Positions 36,701-48,338 of a stretch of 64,000 bases of DNA are shown piece after piece (within the stretch, counting starts at the first letter, position 1; the number at the start of each line of letters is the position of its first letter). The translations under genes and the position numbers were made by a program. Source of the stretch: Schistosoma mansoni. Taxonomy: Eukaryota > Platyhelminthes > Trematoda > Strigeidida > Schistosomatidae. The stretch lies in assembly GCF_000237925.1 (NCBI RefSeq), contig NC_031497.1, positions 11,020,512-11,084,511 of the forward strand. The letters are read 5' to 3'. The notes under the pieces are model-generated. The model made no database searches, was not told the DNA's origin, and saw only the letters and a program-made list of their open reading frames with translations.

Positions 36701-37319
36701 GTGTAGAAGGTAAATGAACACTAGAACTCAAATTACAGTACTAACCTCCTGAGACCAATGTTTTCCAAGCATCTCCAGACTTCTTTTCTTCTTCTGTGAA
36801 ATCATCCGGAACACACATATTCTCACCTATGTCAATGGCTGATGCATGTCTCCAATATCTAAATATTTCATCAATCTTTGAAGTCCCGCTAAATAGCAAA
36901 AAGTCTCTCCATTCTTTATAATCAATGTCTAGGGAACCGTCCTTATCTATACGCTTAAGCAACTTTTGTGCATCAGCTTCGCTCACATTAGCACCAAGTT
37001 TCTTCATGGCCGACTGGATTTCGCTAGCGTCTATTCGATCATCACTGTTCTGATCAATTTCTTTAAATGCGAGTTTCAAATGAGTTTCAGTGTCATGAAT
37101 GTAAGAAATAAACTCTTGAAATGTAAGTGTTTCGTCTTTGTCCGTATCTCCTTTGGTCATAATTTTCTTAGCTGTTTTGCTTTTAGTATCTGTTTCATCT
37201 TTGCTTCCTTTTATGACACGACTAAGTTCAGCGACACTGATACGACCGTCTTTATCTATATCTAAATCGCTGAATAGTTTCCCGATACGTTCTCGATCGG
37301 TATCAGATAAATCAGACAT
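30634..37319 (-). CDS. SCaMC: Calcium-binding mitochondrial carrier, SCaMC type (ATP-Mg/phosphate exchanger), 4 exons
   Basis: Exons (minus): 36746-37319, 35068-35408, 32989-33336 and 30634-30792; 473 codons plus stop, the usual SCaMC size. Exon 1 starts at ATG 37319, the first Met after an in-frame stop. It encodes the whole EF-hand half: DIDKDGRISVAE is canonical, DTDKDETLTFQE and DQNSDDRIDASE lack the loop glycine, and the fourth, KRIDKDGSLDID, is atypical. Exons 2-4 encode the six-helix carrier with mitochondrial carrier signatures ISRTVTAPLDRIK, SIIYPMEVLKTRM and TYPLALVRTKLQ, and conserved ends FRGLGPNILKVLPAVSVSYA. The product is an inner-membrane exchanger of adenine nucleotides and phosphate gated by Ca2+. 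Phases agree at each junction (LVSG|GIAGCIS; PMEV|LKTR; SSEK|TGLL). Donors of exons 1 and 3 are gttagt, of exon 2 gtatgt. Confidence 0.93.
30957..31385. repeat. Head-to-head pair of partial SM-alpha copies in a carrier-gene intron
   Basis: 30957-31219 is a minus-oriented copy with degraded hammerhead, B box GGTTCGAGTCC, a disturbed A box and the tail. About 31220-31385 is plus-oriented, beginning abruptly at GAAACGCGC (hammerhead 3' half) and running to the tail. On the minus half the heptamer reads CTGACAA and the helix II partner is AAAAC, so it is inactive. It sits in the third intron of the SCaMC gene (30793-32988). Confidence 0.75.
31700..32210. other. GC-richer intronic segment, unidentified
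   Basis: Within the third SCaMC intron, this roughly 500-bp block has visibly higher GC content and words such as GGCGGCCCGC and CTAGCTAGCTAGC. It has no useful open frame. It may be an old repeat from a family not otherwise present in the window. Confidence 0.3.
33337..36745. other. SCaMC introns 1 and 2 (around exon 35068-35408)
   Basis: AT-rich intron sequence of 1337 bp (35409-36745) and 1731 bp (33337-35067). I recognise no repeats, RNA genes or other exons in it. Confidence 0.6.
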
Positions 37320-37339
37320 TTTCAATATCCCTCTTTAAC

Positions 37340-39160
37340 TTTAAAGAAAAATTCTGAAGAAAAAATACATCAGGATTATGGATGATTACTAACAAACTAA
37401 TGAGCAATAATCATAACTCTACTATTTACTAGAAATCAATCATTTTTGTCATATGGAAATAAACGCACACATACGAAGCAACTTACAGTGATGATAATTG
37501 TAAACGTATGTGTAAAATCATTCATAAACTAAGTACATATCTTAGATATCAGCTAATAATAAGGTTAGAGTAGTTTAAAAGACCACCATTGTGCAAGCTA
37601 CAGAAATAAGGACAACTTATCGTTGTCCTCATATAATAACCACTAATATGTAAAAAAAATTACAGCAGCAATAGAAACAAAACCCCATAATGGCCATTCA
37701 GCCTCATAACAACTTCCAAGAAAATTCTGATTGTCTTGATATAGGAATGACATTCACATCAGACTATCACCATAGACTTGCTTTGGAGCAGTTAGCTCAC
37801 GACATATTTCGACACTGTTATAGGATTTAGACGCAACTGCATTTATGCTTGAAGATAACTTGACAGAAAAAGCATGAAATGTATTTTAATGACGCATTTT
37901 AATTATTGATGAAAGAGAAAATGTGTTGGTTACGCACTTCATAGGGTAAATTTGAGCTAACCACATCCTTCCAACAAACAAGCGATGTTTTAGAGAAAAC
38001 CATTTTGACAAGCACAGCTTCAGAAAAGAGTCGCTGATAGATACGTTCGAAAAAGTTTCTACTGAAGTATATACACTTTAAATGAAAAAATTATTAGTAA
38101 AACATGCATATATAGATGCAAGCCTTCAAAGTCTTACACTTCTTGGTGTATTAACTTAAGGGGACTTTGTAATATTCACATAGCCAACTGATGAACTGTA
38201 CTGAAGGGTTGGAACTAGCACAAGAACCTATCTCGTTTCGGTGAAGGAAGTTGACTTGTTAAGAGCATAGATCGCCTTAGCTAATCATATAAGAACATAT
38301 AAACTTCGAATGACTCATTACTTTGTTGTTTGTGATGACAACGCAACAAACCCATCAACATACAAAATAAGGTCTTTTTTCGTGCCCTGACGCAATGAAA
38401 ATTACATTCACTGGGGCACTCAGAAATCACTTTTATTCCTGATACAGCAAAACTCAATGGGCGGAACCTTAGTAAGCTTTGGTGGGAGTGAATGGGTATA
38501 CACAGATGCCTCGGTAACTAAATGGGACAATAGAATCGTGCAGTGAAAGTATGACCCAACCTCAAAAAGGAAATCATCTGTGGCCTTTAGTAACACTGAA
38601 AAAGTACTCGTCTTAGTGACTTCACATTAATTCATACTGACGGTTGAGTTAAAAAAAATAAGGGCAACGACGATGGACACATTTTGTTTAGGTCATACCT
38701 CTTCTCTCTTAATTTCCGTTTAGTTAGTCTACATCCGAATCTAACGTGTTGTTATTAGATATAACAAGCTGAGTTGACGAACTATAACACATCTGAAAGA
38801 CAAAAATTCACTCCACTCCATACTCCTGATCATGAGACATCATTAAAGCTGAGTTAATCATGATTGTTTGTGAATAAGATGACGACAAGTGTATATCGCT
38901 CGATTTCTCACACATAATATGCTTAAGTAAGCTAGATATTTTACGGTTCTGAATACAATGATGCAGTGCGGTTCAACATTTCGGTTAGTAACATGTCCTT
39001 AAACTCTTACAATATCTACAGTGACAAATTTCATAAATTAAGAAAATGGGTTAGCTTTTGTTGCTGTATCGGTTTGTACGACCACAGAATCCCACTTCGA
39101 CTGACTAGGCAGTAAACTGGTTACAGGCGGATTTCATAGCTGTATTGACAACAACAGGTC
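37340..39160. other. Intergenic region upstream of the SCaMC gene
   Basis: AT-rich and without a recognisable gene or repeat. It should hold the SCaMC promoter, but I cannot point to a specific element. Confidence 0.45.
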
Positions 39161-39174
39161 GCAGTAGCATATAT

Positions 39175-39694
39175 GCCCCCAAGTGCCCTGGTACAGCCGA
39201 GGGTGGAAAGAGTTCGCTCTCCTTCTTGAAGTGCTGTCACATGGCCACATGTATACAGCCACTTCCATGAAAGTCCTATCCACTGCCTTCTCGAGGCAAG
39301 GGTGTTATGTATGAAATCGAGAGGACTAAAAACGAATTTTCGGCGTCTTAATTGGCTTAGTGGGCACAGGGGTTCCACCTAGGAGTTAGAAGACTCTTAT
39401 TCAAAACCAATGGTGCACACGTGCTCCAGAATCCTGAAGGAACAAATGACGTATGAACCAACCGTTGGTCACCGGCTACCATGGGACTGCGTCTCCTTAC
39501 GTTGCTCCACCGCCTCGTGGACCAGACCTTTAGGTCTAAGGCTTCAGGTGTGGTCCCCTAAGAAAACCACCTGCTTCGGTCTAGGCACCCGGGCAGTATC
39601 ACAGCCCACATACAAATCAAGTGACTTGTGTGGCGCATATGTATTGGGTGCCTCTTTGTACCAATATTTATGTGTTCAAATAAATAAATAATAA
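39175..39694 (+). mobile_element. Short A/T-tailed retroposon, copy 2
   Basis: Begins GCCCCCAAGTGCCCTGG, ends in AAATAAATAAATAATAAA and matches copy 1 throughout. AGTAGCAT occurs at 39163-39170 and 39695-39702, an approximate target-site duplication (the left copy is separated from the element by ATAT). Open frames of 85-93 codons on both strands lie inside it and are not genes. Confidence 0.75.
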
Positions 39695-40298
39695 AGTAGC
39701 ATGTGGCGTTGTGGTCGCTTTTGAAGGACATCACCTAAAATTTTCAACCACTGAAACTGCTTTCCTAAAATGTTTGGATCAGTGCAGCCTCGGTTGGAAT
39801 TAAACACATGGGTTTTTTGACGCAGCCCTCCATAATAGAACATGTGGAGATAACACTAAAACCAGTCAAAAAAAGATATATACACAGAGGCTAATCCTAT
39901 GTTTTTGTATCTGTACGAAACCGAAGAGTGGTTATTGTTTGTGTACTTCATATCAATTAGGCTCGAAAGGCTACCTGTTACTTGGAGGATGATTACATAT
40001 AACGGGAGGTACAGATTAAAAAGCAAGAGACAACCGGAATGCTCAGATCACTGTATGGCAAGTAACAGAAATATGAAATCACAACTTCGTGAATATTTAA
40101 ATCCAAAATTTGTAAAACGTTTGTCAATATACGTTAGTACTATAGGTGTTTTTCGGTAAATATTACAAAAGTGACGCTTTAAATATTCTCAAATCGAATA
40201 AATATTAGGCTAACCACATGCAATACACCAGACTTTTATTCGCCAGTACTGTATATAAGTAGAGTAACAACCAAACTTTAGTTGCGGATTACAAATAT

Positions 40299-40304
40299 TT
40301 TATT
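40299..40304 (-). promoter_or_regulatory. Polyadenylation signal of the Dim1 gene
   Basis: AATAAA on the minus strand, 63 bp beyond the Dim1 stop codon: right position and strand for the mRNA 3' end. Confidence 0.6.
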
Positions 40305-40366
40305 AACACAGAAATGCAGGATAAGAACTGAAAAATACATAACAAGACGAAGAAATAGTACATAAC

Positions 40367-40795
40367 TCAATACCGATACTTAGTCGAATAGTCTTTTGGA
40401 GAAACAACCAAACCCCGACCTTTTCTTGCACCCCTATACACCGTTTCAACAATATCTATAAATTCCTGTCCGTCGGCTATGGGCCAGTTGATTTTATTGT
40501 TGTTACCTGTCCCCAAGTCAATCATAATGTGTTTATTACGGTAAAAGAACATAACAGTGCAGGGATCGTACAACTCGTACATCTTGTTGAAATCTGGAAC
40601 TTGAGTTATATCAACTAAGTACGTGATTGCGAAGTTCTTCACTCTCTCGGCGATTTTAAAAAGAGTTTCATCCATGACCATGCACGACGGATCCCAGTCG
40701 TGACCGAAGCGTATGATGACAACTCTGTCTTCTTCAGACAGTATAGCCTGGTCTACTTGCCAGCCATTTGTTAGGTGAGAAAGCATATAAGACAT
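40367..40795 (-). CDS. TXNL4A: Dim1/TXNL4A thioredoxin-like U5 snRNP 15-kDa protein
   Basis: A complete, uninterrupted 142-codon frame, the same length as animal and yeast orthologs. It starts MSYMLSHLTNGWQVDQAI and continues with VVIIRFGHDWDPSCMVMDE (the thioredoxin-fold strand and the position of the lost CxxC), YLVDITQVPDFNKMYELYDP, TVMFFYRNKHIMIDLGTGNN and INWPIADGQEFIDIVETVYR, ending in KDYSTKYRY. The family protein is a core U5 snRNP component needed for pre-mRNA splicing; it keeps the thioredoxin fold without redox activity. No intron interrupts it. With full conservation and no decay it is unlikely to be a processed pseudogene, though being intronless means that cannot be excluded. 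Confidence 0.95.
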   Translation of the reverse strand: MSYMLSHLTNGWQVDQAILSEEDRVVIIRFGHDWDPSCMVMDETLFKIAERVKNFAITYLVDITQVPDFNKMYELYDPCTVMFFYRNKHIMIDLGTGNNNKINWPIADGQEFIDIVETVYRGARKGRGLVVSPKDYSTKYRY

Positions 40796-41112
40796 GTTTC
40801 CAACAATGAAAAACGAAAGGCGAGATAATTAACGAAACAATGACCTTGACTTTTCAAACGTCCCACTGTAGGACAGTCATAGGAGTTGTACTTTGGGGTG
40901 AAAAGGCAATAAATCTGAGCTATGTGTGTAAATCCATGTGATTTTTGTCCATATTTAATGTTAAATATGTTGCTCTTGTTTTTCAGATTGTGGTATTTGG
41001 TTTCGTAATGCACATGCAAACACGTCTTGGTTCCAACATATCCAGTACCTTTGTCGTGGGCTTTGTATGAATAGATTGATTTCTCTGTGTTCTCTTCTTT
41101 TCGTTTCGGCAT
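40771..41112 (-). CDS. Unrecognised open frame overlapping the Dim1 start
   Basis: A 113-codon frame starts MPKRKEENTEKSIYSYKAHD and ends 25 bp inside the Dim1 coding region in another frame. The first 30 residues are hydrophilic and gene-like; the rest looks like translated non-coding sequence. Possible donors (after ACAAAG and within GGATATGTTGG) would allow the first part to be a small exon. I know no homologue. It may only be Dim1 5' leader. Confidence 0.2.
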   Translation of the reverse strand: MPKRKEENTEKSIYSYKAHDKGTGYVGTKTCLHVHYETKYHNLKNKSNIFNIKYGQKSHGFTHIAQIYCLFTPKYNSYDCPTVGRLKSQGHCFVNYLAFRFSLLETCLICFLT

Positions 41113-41219
41113 GGTTTCAGGTATTTATTTGTGTCCAATATGTAGTGGTTTAGCCACTTGACGGCACTAATTCTAATCAGCTTACTAGTTATTTGTGGGT
41201 TTGTATATCTTGTGGTTAT

Positions 41220-41560
41220 TAATTAATTATTAATTAATAATGGCTTTATTCAATATTATAATCTGGCACAATATAGAATTCCCAGCATGAGTTATTTCAA
41301 CAAGTTTTTTAACCAAAAAAGCAAACAAAAAAACAGAAAAGGAATAAAAAAAGGTTTAAGAAAAACTGAGTTTATACAAATTATCGAATTTGAGACATGC
41401 TCAAGAATACAGGTTATTTACTAGGTCGACTCTAACAGCCTGTTCGTCACAAAGTAAATTTGCTAGGTAAGGTATTGAGGATACGACGGATATTCTAGTT
41501 TAACAACTAGCAACCAGTAGTATCTTCTATATTCGATCGTTCCCGGCCAAAGGAAATCAG
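41220..41560. other. AT-rich spacer between the Dim1 region and LINE remnant
   Basis: Contains an ATTAATTAATTATTAATTAA run near 41220 and an A-rich stretch. I recognise no gene or repeat. Confidence 0.4.
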
Positions 41561-41639
41561 AAGTCAGACGAGAAGAGGTAGGAAAGATATATTTGATACG
41601 TTATCAATATATCGAGGAACCTTTATTCTAAGCTGGCTA

Positions 41640-42895
41640 ATGAACGTAGGAGCAGTGTCCCACGTCGAGTTGAAACGTGATCTGGTACGGATGCATGACC
41701 GAAAACCTTCAGTTAGACAAGTCCACTTAAACAACGTGGTCAGCATCCAATGTCGAAACACTTAGAAAGCTATTGATTTTGGGGAATTATTTACAGCTAC
41801 AGTATTACAGAACTTCTATAGATTTGCTTGCGTGCATGGATTTTAATGTATTTACGTCTCGTTCTACCAGAAGACATACAAGGAGAAAGATAGGAATGAA
41901 GCCGATGGTTAGTATCTGATAAGATAACACCTGCCAAGAGTTTGCAAGACTTAAGATGTCTATCCACAAGCATATTAATAATGACTTCAAAAGATTCACC
42001 ACATACCTTGCAAAACGCCTTCAGCACTACGCAAAACAGCAAAGTCTTTTCTCAAAAGCCCAGGAAATAATAATGGAGAACAATATAAAATAATAGGTAA
42101 TATGCAGGAATTTACAAATTGTAAGAGTAAATGGCGAGTAATCCCAAAAGCATGCAGCCTCTTTATGTAGTATATCAAACGGTATACTTTTTTCGAAAGC
42201 AGTAAAACATGTGAAGACCAAGAAAGATCAGAGGAAAAAATGACACCAAGATATTTGACCTTCGACACTGTGTTTATTAAGGAGTCTTCAATGGCACAAG
42301 CATTATGGGATCCCAAAATAGAGTATAGGTTCTGTCCATGTCTCAAGCTAAAGTTAACAGCTTGACATTTACATGGATTGAGTAAGAGACCATTACCAAC
42401 AGACCACCTTTCAATACGAGATAAAAACTCATTCATTTCTATGGGATGTAAGGAGGTAGAGATCGGCATACATACAGTGAGGTCGTCCGCATATTTTACA
42501 AAAGTGTTTTCTGTGGAAGATGGCAGATCATGCAGAAAAGAAGAGAAGAGCAGAGGTGAAAGAACAGCTCCTTGTGGCACACCGACAGTAGACAGTAGAG
42601 ATGTTGAACACTTTCCTTCAAATACAGTGTACTGTTCTCTTCCAGAAAGATAGGAACATAGCCAATTGGTTATCCAGCTGTCAGTGTCGACGCTGATCAG
42701 CTTGTTAAGTGAGAAGGGTCTTGGAATAGAATAAAAGCAGAAGCAAAGTCCAGGAAAGCTCATCTAACATATTTCTTACCCTTTTCCAATCCGAACACTA
42801 TATTGTGATGCAGAACAGCAACGGCATCTAATGTGCTTCTTTTGTATTTGTAGGAAAACTGATATGGTTGCGTTAGTGCGTTCTTCTCACGACAG
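41640..42895 (-). mobile_element. CR1/jockey-like LINE remnant B (reverse transcriptase and 3' region)
   Basis: From high to low coordinates on the minus strand: RSTLDAVAVLHHNIVFGLEK (about 42840), a frame break, then a 255-codon frame (42763-41996) with SWITNWLCSYLSGREQYTVF, TVGVPQGAVLSPLLFSSFLH and the active-site FVKYADDLTVCM, then thumb-like YLGVIFSSDLSWSSHV. A frameshift near 42020 moves the C terminus (ESFEVIINMLVDRHLKSCKL...) into another frame, ending at 41797. The 3' stretch 41640-41815 recurs elsewhere in the window. The catalytic YADD is intact, but the frame is broken and the N-terminal endonuclease is absent, so it is dead. Plus-strand open frames here are antisense shadows. Confidence 0.8.
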
Positions 42896-42909
42896 TAGAG
42901 ATCCCAGCA

Positions 42910-44970
42910 GCTACCACATTACCAGGCAGGAGGTTAGTTGATTGAGAAGTTGAAAGCCGAAGAAAATCCTTTTTCTTGTTTTACAGACATCCAGATCCTT
43001 GTCTCATCAGCACAAATCAGTGTCTCCAAGTTCATTTTATCTGACAGATTGTCAATGAAGATTAAGAACAAGAGTGGACCTAAAACTTCTTGTGTAATTT
43101 CTGATGTTGAGACCTTTCAATTAGAGTTCACTCTATTTAAACTGGCACGAAGTATCCTGTTCTCTAGGCAGTTTCTTGGAAATGATAAAAGCGAGTCAGT
43201 GATACTTAACTTTCAAACCTTCTTTGAATGAAGTACATGAGGTACTACATCAAAAGCTTTTACGAAACCGAGGAATAGTACACGAACCGGGAACCTATGG
43301 ATTCAGTATGTCGTCAAGCTTTCCCATACCAAGAGGAGATTGGATGCACACGATCTGCCTTTCCTCAACCTATGTTTGGATTCATGGAGGATGTCATTCT
43401 TATATATGTATTGCTTCATTTGCTCATCGACTAGCCCTTCTATTGCCTTTCGACAGTGTCGAAAGTAATATGACTGGTCTGTAGGAAACTAGGTCTTTTC
43501 CACCTCCTCCTTAGAAGACTGAAGAGAGGAGCCTGCTTCTATTCTCTTGGCAGTTGGTGTGACTCTAGTGAGTTATTGTACAGGTCACACATTGATGTGT
43601 TGGTGACCCCCACGCACTGTTTCAGGATTATAGGCCAGATGCTGTCACAGTCTAGTGACTTTCTTTGGTGCAGGAATTTCTAATGATAGCCCAAGAGTTA
43701 GTGAGATGTCCTCCATACCACCAAACGACACTAGAGTTGAGAGATATTTTGCGCTTTCGAGTTCCTGTTTTAGTTGGTCGACGGGTTTATCATCAAAGAT
43801 TGCTATCATATCTAAGTTGGTAAGATTTTTGACATTAAGCTCTTTTAAAGTGCAGAACCTTTGGTTTCTGGGCTTTCTTCTGGTCATAAAGCTGGGGAGA
43901 TATTCGGCGTTGGCTCGCATTCTGGCTGCTAGCTTGGCCTGAAAATACGCCCTACCATTTTGAACTTCGGTATTGCGCCTGATCCTCGCTGTCGAGTAAG
44001 ATCATTGCTTTTCTAGTGTATACTTACCCTGAGGTACATTGTTTTGAATGACACTGAATAATGTCTATTGCTACCTTCCAGCGGTCATCTACTATTAGCC
44101 CCCACCGCTCTCATGATAATGCAGTCTGCCCTTTTAAAGCTAAGATAGGGGACATCTTCGTCCTTCTCAAGAATCTCGTTTGTGATCACGTTTAGCGTCG
44201 CCGCACTATGGTCACTACTTCTGAAGGTGTGTGGATATAAATATCCTGAACCAGAATCTGATCATTCGTAAACAAATAGTTTGTCTGAAGATTTTCCGCC
44301 CCTGTCCCATCTCGTAGCTCCATCCACATGCTCAGTCAGCCTGAAACTTTAGTGCCTATGGCAAGCCGCTTATGGAACCACACGGAAGGGGTTGTATCCT
44401 GCTTGTGAGATTTTGGAGATGGAGTGTTGGCGTCTCTAGCTAACTGTGCTTAGGTATCTAATGTACCGTCACATCTTTTTGTGTTTCAGAATCTGCGGAA
44501 GGGTGATATACTTCTCTAGTCAAGTACTTCGTGCATTTCAAAATTGAAGCAGCATCTGAATAATTCTGTTAACCCAGTTAATTCAGTACTGTGTGATGCC
44601 ACCACATCGAAATGGATTTTTGATGTATAATGCCTCTTCACCTCCTGTTTTACTTACTATATGGCATCGAAAGAGTGTCATGTCTCGCAGGCTCAATTCT
44701 TGATATATGATGTCGGGTAACAGCCATGTTTCACTCAGGATTGTGATCTTCAAATCCGCCCCTGATTTCTCCTGGTTTAATCCTTAATCCAGTGACATTG
44801 TTAGAGGGGTACTTAGCGGCTTGTTTCATCGCCTGGTACTTCTCAATTGCATCATCGGTCCTGTGCTTTTTATACAGGTCATTATTTTGAAGTGTGCAGG
44901 CCCATTCCGTAATACATGACTGCCGTAGGTTTCTTGAGTGTATAGCGTGACCCATTAGCAGGATTATAGT
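42910..44970 (-). mobile_element. CR1/jockey-like LINE remnant A (endonuclease plus RT, decayed)
   Basis: A second, different LINE on the minus strand. Endonuclease pieces: KITILSETWLLPD (about 44740) and YPHTFRSSDHSAATLNVI (about 44220; SDH is the catalytic-His box). Linker: a 91-codon frame at 43645-43920. RT pieces: CDSIWPIILKQCV (about 43650), FVKAFDVVPHVLHSKKV (about 43250; the D of KAFD is kept) and GPLLFLIFIDNLSDKM followed by CADETRIW (about 43080-42990), where the catalytic ADD has become ADE. Multiple stops and shifts. It ends abruptly next to remnant B near 42900. Copies of such elements are CR1/jockey-clade by motif; the exact family is not assigned. Confidence 0.7.
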
Positions 44971-46384
44971 CTCCGTGTTCTGTACTGTGGTTTGTTGATC
45001 AAGGTTAACTGACTCTGAGGTGCGTTCGACTGTACTCTCAGGTGTGACCTCCGTGGTCTGGATCGATTTTCACACCATCTGACGTCACTAGAGAGGTCAT
45101 CTTCTGAGTCAAACCAGGCTTGACGGGCCTTAATTAGCTCTCCTCAGTTTTTGAAAGTTAAAAGACATCAGACATGGAGACTCAGTGGTCGTGAGATGTA
45201 AAGGACACGTTAACTACTTAAGTGGTGTGAAGGCCTATAATAAGCTACAGTCAACGCCACTTTCGCACATTACGTTTGTGAGCTTCATCCCTACTACCAT
45301 CCACTGGATCAGGCACTCTGTGAAACACTATAGTGATTGGTTCTTCGGTGTTTGCTGATCATCTATAGGCATCTCCTGCTGCACACGGTTTGTTGTGTCT
45401 AACTCAGACTTGAAAGGATTGCTTAAACCACCGTGTAACGGAAAGAACACCCTGAAAATCCCTTGAAACATTTTTCGGTGGGTGTTGTTACTTTTTCCCT
45501 TTTCCTGTCTTGTATTATAACCTTGATTCATGTCTATTTTAATTCTATTTTGTACTCTTTAGTCTTTCTTGTCTGAGCTTTTGTTGCTTAACCTTGGTAA
45601 AAGATTTGCCTCTAATTACTTAATTTTACTGTCGCAGGTTGCCTGACCATTGACAATAAAGTCGTGTTTGATTAGCTTCAGGGTTACAGCATGGTTCACC
45701 GTACACTTGTTAACCCGCGACTATCTACTTGAAAAACTTAATTGAATCCTTTGAGACAAATACCTGACCCCATCTTGTCAAGGATATTTGCGTTGCTATT
45801 ACTGTTTAGTACGTTATTTTGTGACTGAGTAGATCGGGCTGTGTCTTTTGATGTATTTTGGACTTCGGATATAATTTGGGCACTTTTTTAAAATTAGGAC
45901 CGCCTAAATTAAACATAGTGTTTGTGTTTTGATGTGATTTATTGTGACTCACTCTCAAACGATTCGTAGTCAGTGAAGAATGCAGCCTGGCCTTATAGAA
46001 CAAACTTTGATTGTTTAGTTCTGTGCTTAAACTCAATACTGAAACTCCAATATATTGCGGTGCACACACACATCAGCCTTCTATGCTTTCGTCTTCTGAT
46101 TTTTTGTCGACACCGTTACAATTTTATCAGTGGAATGTTTTAAGATCTTCCTGCCGAATTTTGCTTTCTGTGATTGTTCGCCATCCTAAGTATATGTTCT
46201 TTCTGAATTATTAGCGTTCAGTCTGTTTTGTGTTCCATCATTGTTTACGCGGTCTCATTTCATATTTTGCGTAATCCAAAATAGATCGTCTAGCATTAGG
46301 TTTTCAATATACGTTATTAATAGATATTTTATTCCACCTTTATGTGTAGGTACGCCAAAGCCCTGAAGCCACAATAAGATGTCG
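44971..46384. other. Probable 5' region of LINE remnant A, unassigned
   Basis: Minus-strand open frames at 45328-45531 and 45806-46069 lie upstream of the endonuclease of remnant A. They could be remains of an ORF1 or leader, but I recognise no motif in them. No host gene seen. Confidence 0.3.
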
Positions 46385-46530
46385 TATGGAAAGTATGCCC
46401 AAGAATCCTGTAGCGGTAAATAAATCCCTAAAATCAATATCTCTGTAAGTGTTCGACATTGGATGCTGACCCCGTTAGTTTTAATGAACCCACCTAGCTG
46501 AAGGCTCTCAGTCATGCATCCGCACCAGAT
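46385..46530 (+). repeat. 3'-region fragment of LINE B family, opposite orientation
   Basis: Reverse complement shares long stretches with 41684-41815: GTGATCTGGT.CGGATGCATGAC, GTCAGCATCCAATGTCGAA, and ATTGATTTTRGGGA.TTATTTAC. A third copy lies at 51980-52110. A minus-strand open frame overlaps this part and is not a gene. Confidence 0.65.
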
Positions 46531-48338
46531 CACGAGTGGAAACGTCGTGATCACCATCCCCTGTAATCACTGGTCAGACTAGATTAGTCAATATATTGAT
46601 AACCTACCTTCAAACCTCCTCGCTTCTGTATTTTGATTTCACTCCGTGGGTAGGATTCAATAATAGAAGGTGTTACTGGTTAAGGTGTTGTCATACTCCG
46701 AATACCTGTGGTGTCGTCAATCTACTAGGCATTGAGCATTATATCTACTGGTTCCACGATAATCTAAAGCCTTCGCAATCTTCTTGCCTGAAGTTTTGTA
46801 AATTTGCCTTCCATTTAACACGTGACAGGGTGTCAGAATATCTGTTTATAATAGTCCTCGGAACATTTCCTCTACATTCGTCAGGCTAGTGGGCCTATAT
46901 TCGAAAGATAGCATCTTTCCTCTCAAGTTGTCAGCAAAATCGCCGCTGACATTTCGATAGTTAAGGGGAATGATACACTGATGCGCAACAGAATACTTTG
47001 GACATAATTTCGATTACGGTGACCCGACAGGGAAATCTTTAGCCACTGGAAATGCTCAATTCGGTATTTCTGGGAGAACGCGTATTTTTCAAGAATCTGC
47101 TTGACATGAAAAAGCAGCGGTAAACAAGCCTTCTTGGAGAGAGAGCTATGCGTCAAATGTGATATTTGCAGATAGGTTGTAAGTGAGTTCATGGATATTA
47201 TTGACATTAGTATTAAATATTGTTCTACACAAAGCGATTTGTTTTGGTGGGGGCTAGAATATCAAATAATATTACTTGCATTATATGCACATTTCGGTGG
47301 TGGTGGGCGGTCGAATTCAGGACGAATGAGTAGTTGAGGAAATAAAGATCATTACGATTACTAAACATCAATGAAGAGATTGATGCAGCCAAAATACGCT
47401 TAGACATTTATCTTCGTTTAAACTGCTGTTCAAGTAGGTACTTCAGTTTCTGCACCACATATTTTAAAACTGTCATTGTGAAGTCCAAATTTCTAAAACA
47501 TCCCAGTAGTTTCGTACTGGGGGATGATTCATTGATACCTAAAAACAATAATGCATAACAATTTATTTCTAAGGATATCGAAAAGTCACTATGTCCTAGT
47601 TGAACCATCAGGCAGGTAGGTAGCTGGGTATCGAACAGTTCACTTGTCTTTGTCAAGGTCAAGGACAGCCAACAATCATCGATCGATTGTATGCTATGGA
47701 CATGCATATGTGACAAAAGTTTCACCTTTTCCTGACATTGACTTTCAATATTAGTAATTTTTTCGCATTCCGAGAGTATTTATTTTAATAAATAACAAAG
47801 GAGGTTGATACACTAGGTAGTAATGATTGGATCATCCAGGTTTAGCATTATTCATGTGGTGTGGATCCACTGTAAGCTAGAAGATCATATCATTCCCGTT
47901 CTACTGGAGCCAACTGCCACTATCCGCATAGTTCAGCTACAATGATTTACGTTTGCATAGTAACGTTTCAATAACCACAAGCATATTGAATGTGTAAAGT
48001 AAGCAAATGAAAAGTAGTTGCGAAATAAACAGAAAATACCAAAAACATACATTCTCCGATATATAAAACTATCAATTACAACAACGACTTAGACTGTTTC
48101 GAATTTCGTATCTTTCAACTGCAAGTTAGAGCTCACTTCTAGAACTGGAAACACTTTTTGTTGTCGTAAGTCTAAACATTATCTTTTGAACAAACTGATC
48201 GATCAAAAATGTGGAAGAGTAATATCCCCACAATAATAAAAAAATTTTTTGAACTGATTTGATTATATCAGTTTGTTATGCGACTACTGGTTAAACAGCC
48301 TGATGGTAGTATTATTAGTACCACCTGTTACAACTTAC
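46531..48338. other. Unassigned region with several minus-strand open frames
   Basis: Minus-strand frames of 60-105 codons (46923-47207, 47225-47407, 47408-47725) follow one another and could be remains of another retroelement. I find no RT, endonuclease or other family motif in them and do not call genes. Confidence 0.3.

Noticed and set aside
36966-37338. Plus-strand open frames of 66-99 codons
   Set aside because: They are antisense to the EF-hand exon of the carrier gene and carry no motif.
38178-38215. CTGATGA word suggesting a hammerhead
   Set aside because: No GAAA at the needed distance and no helix II or helix I partners.
42378-43484. Plus-strand open frames of 86-97 codons
   Set aside because: Antisense to LINE reverse transcriptase remnants.
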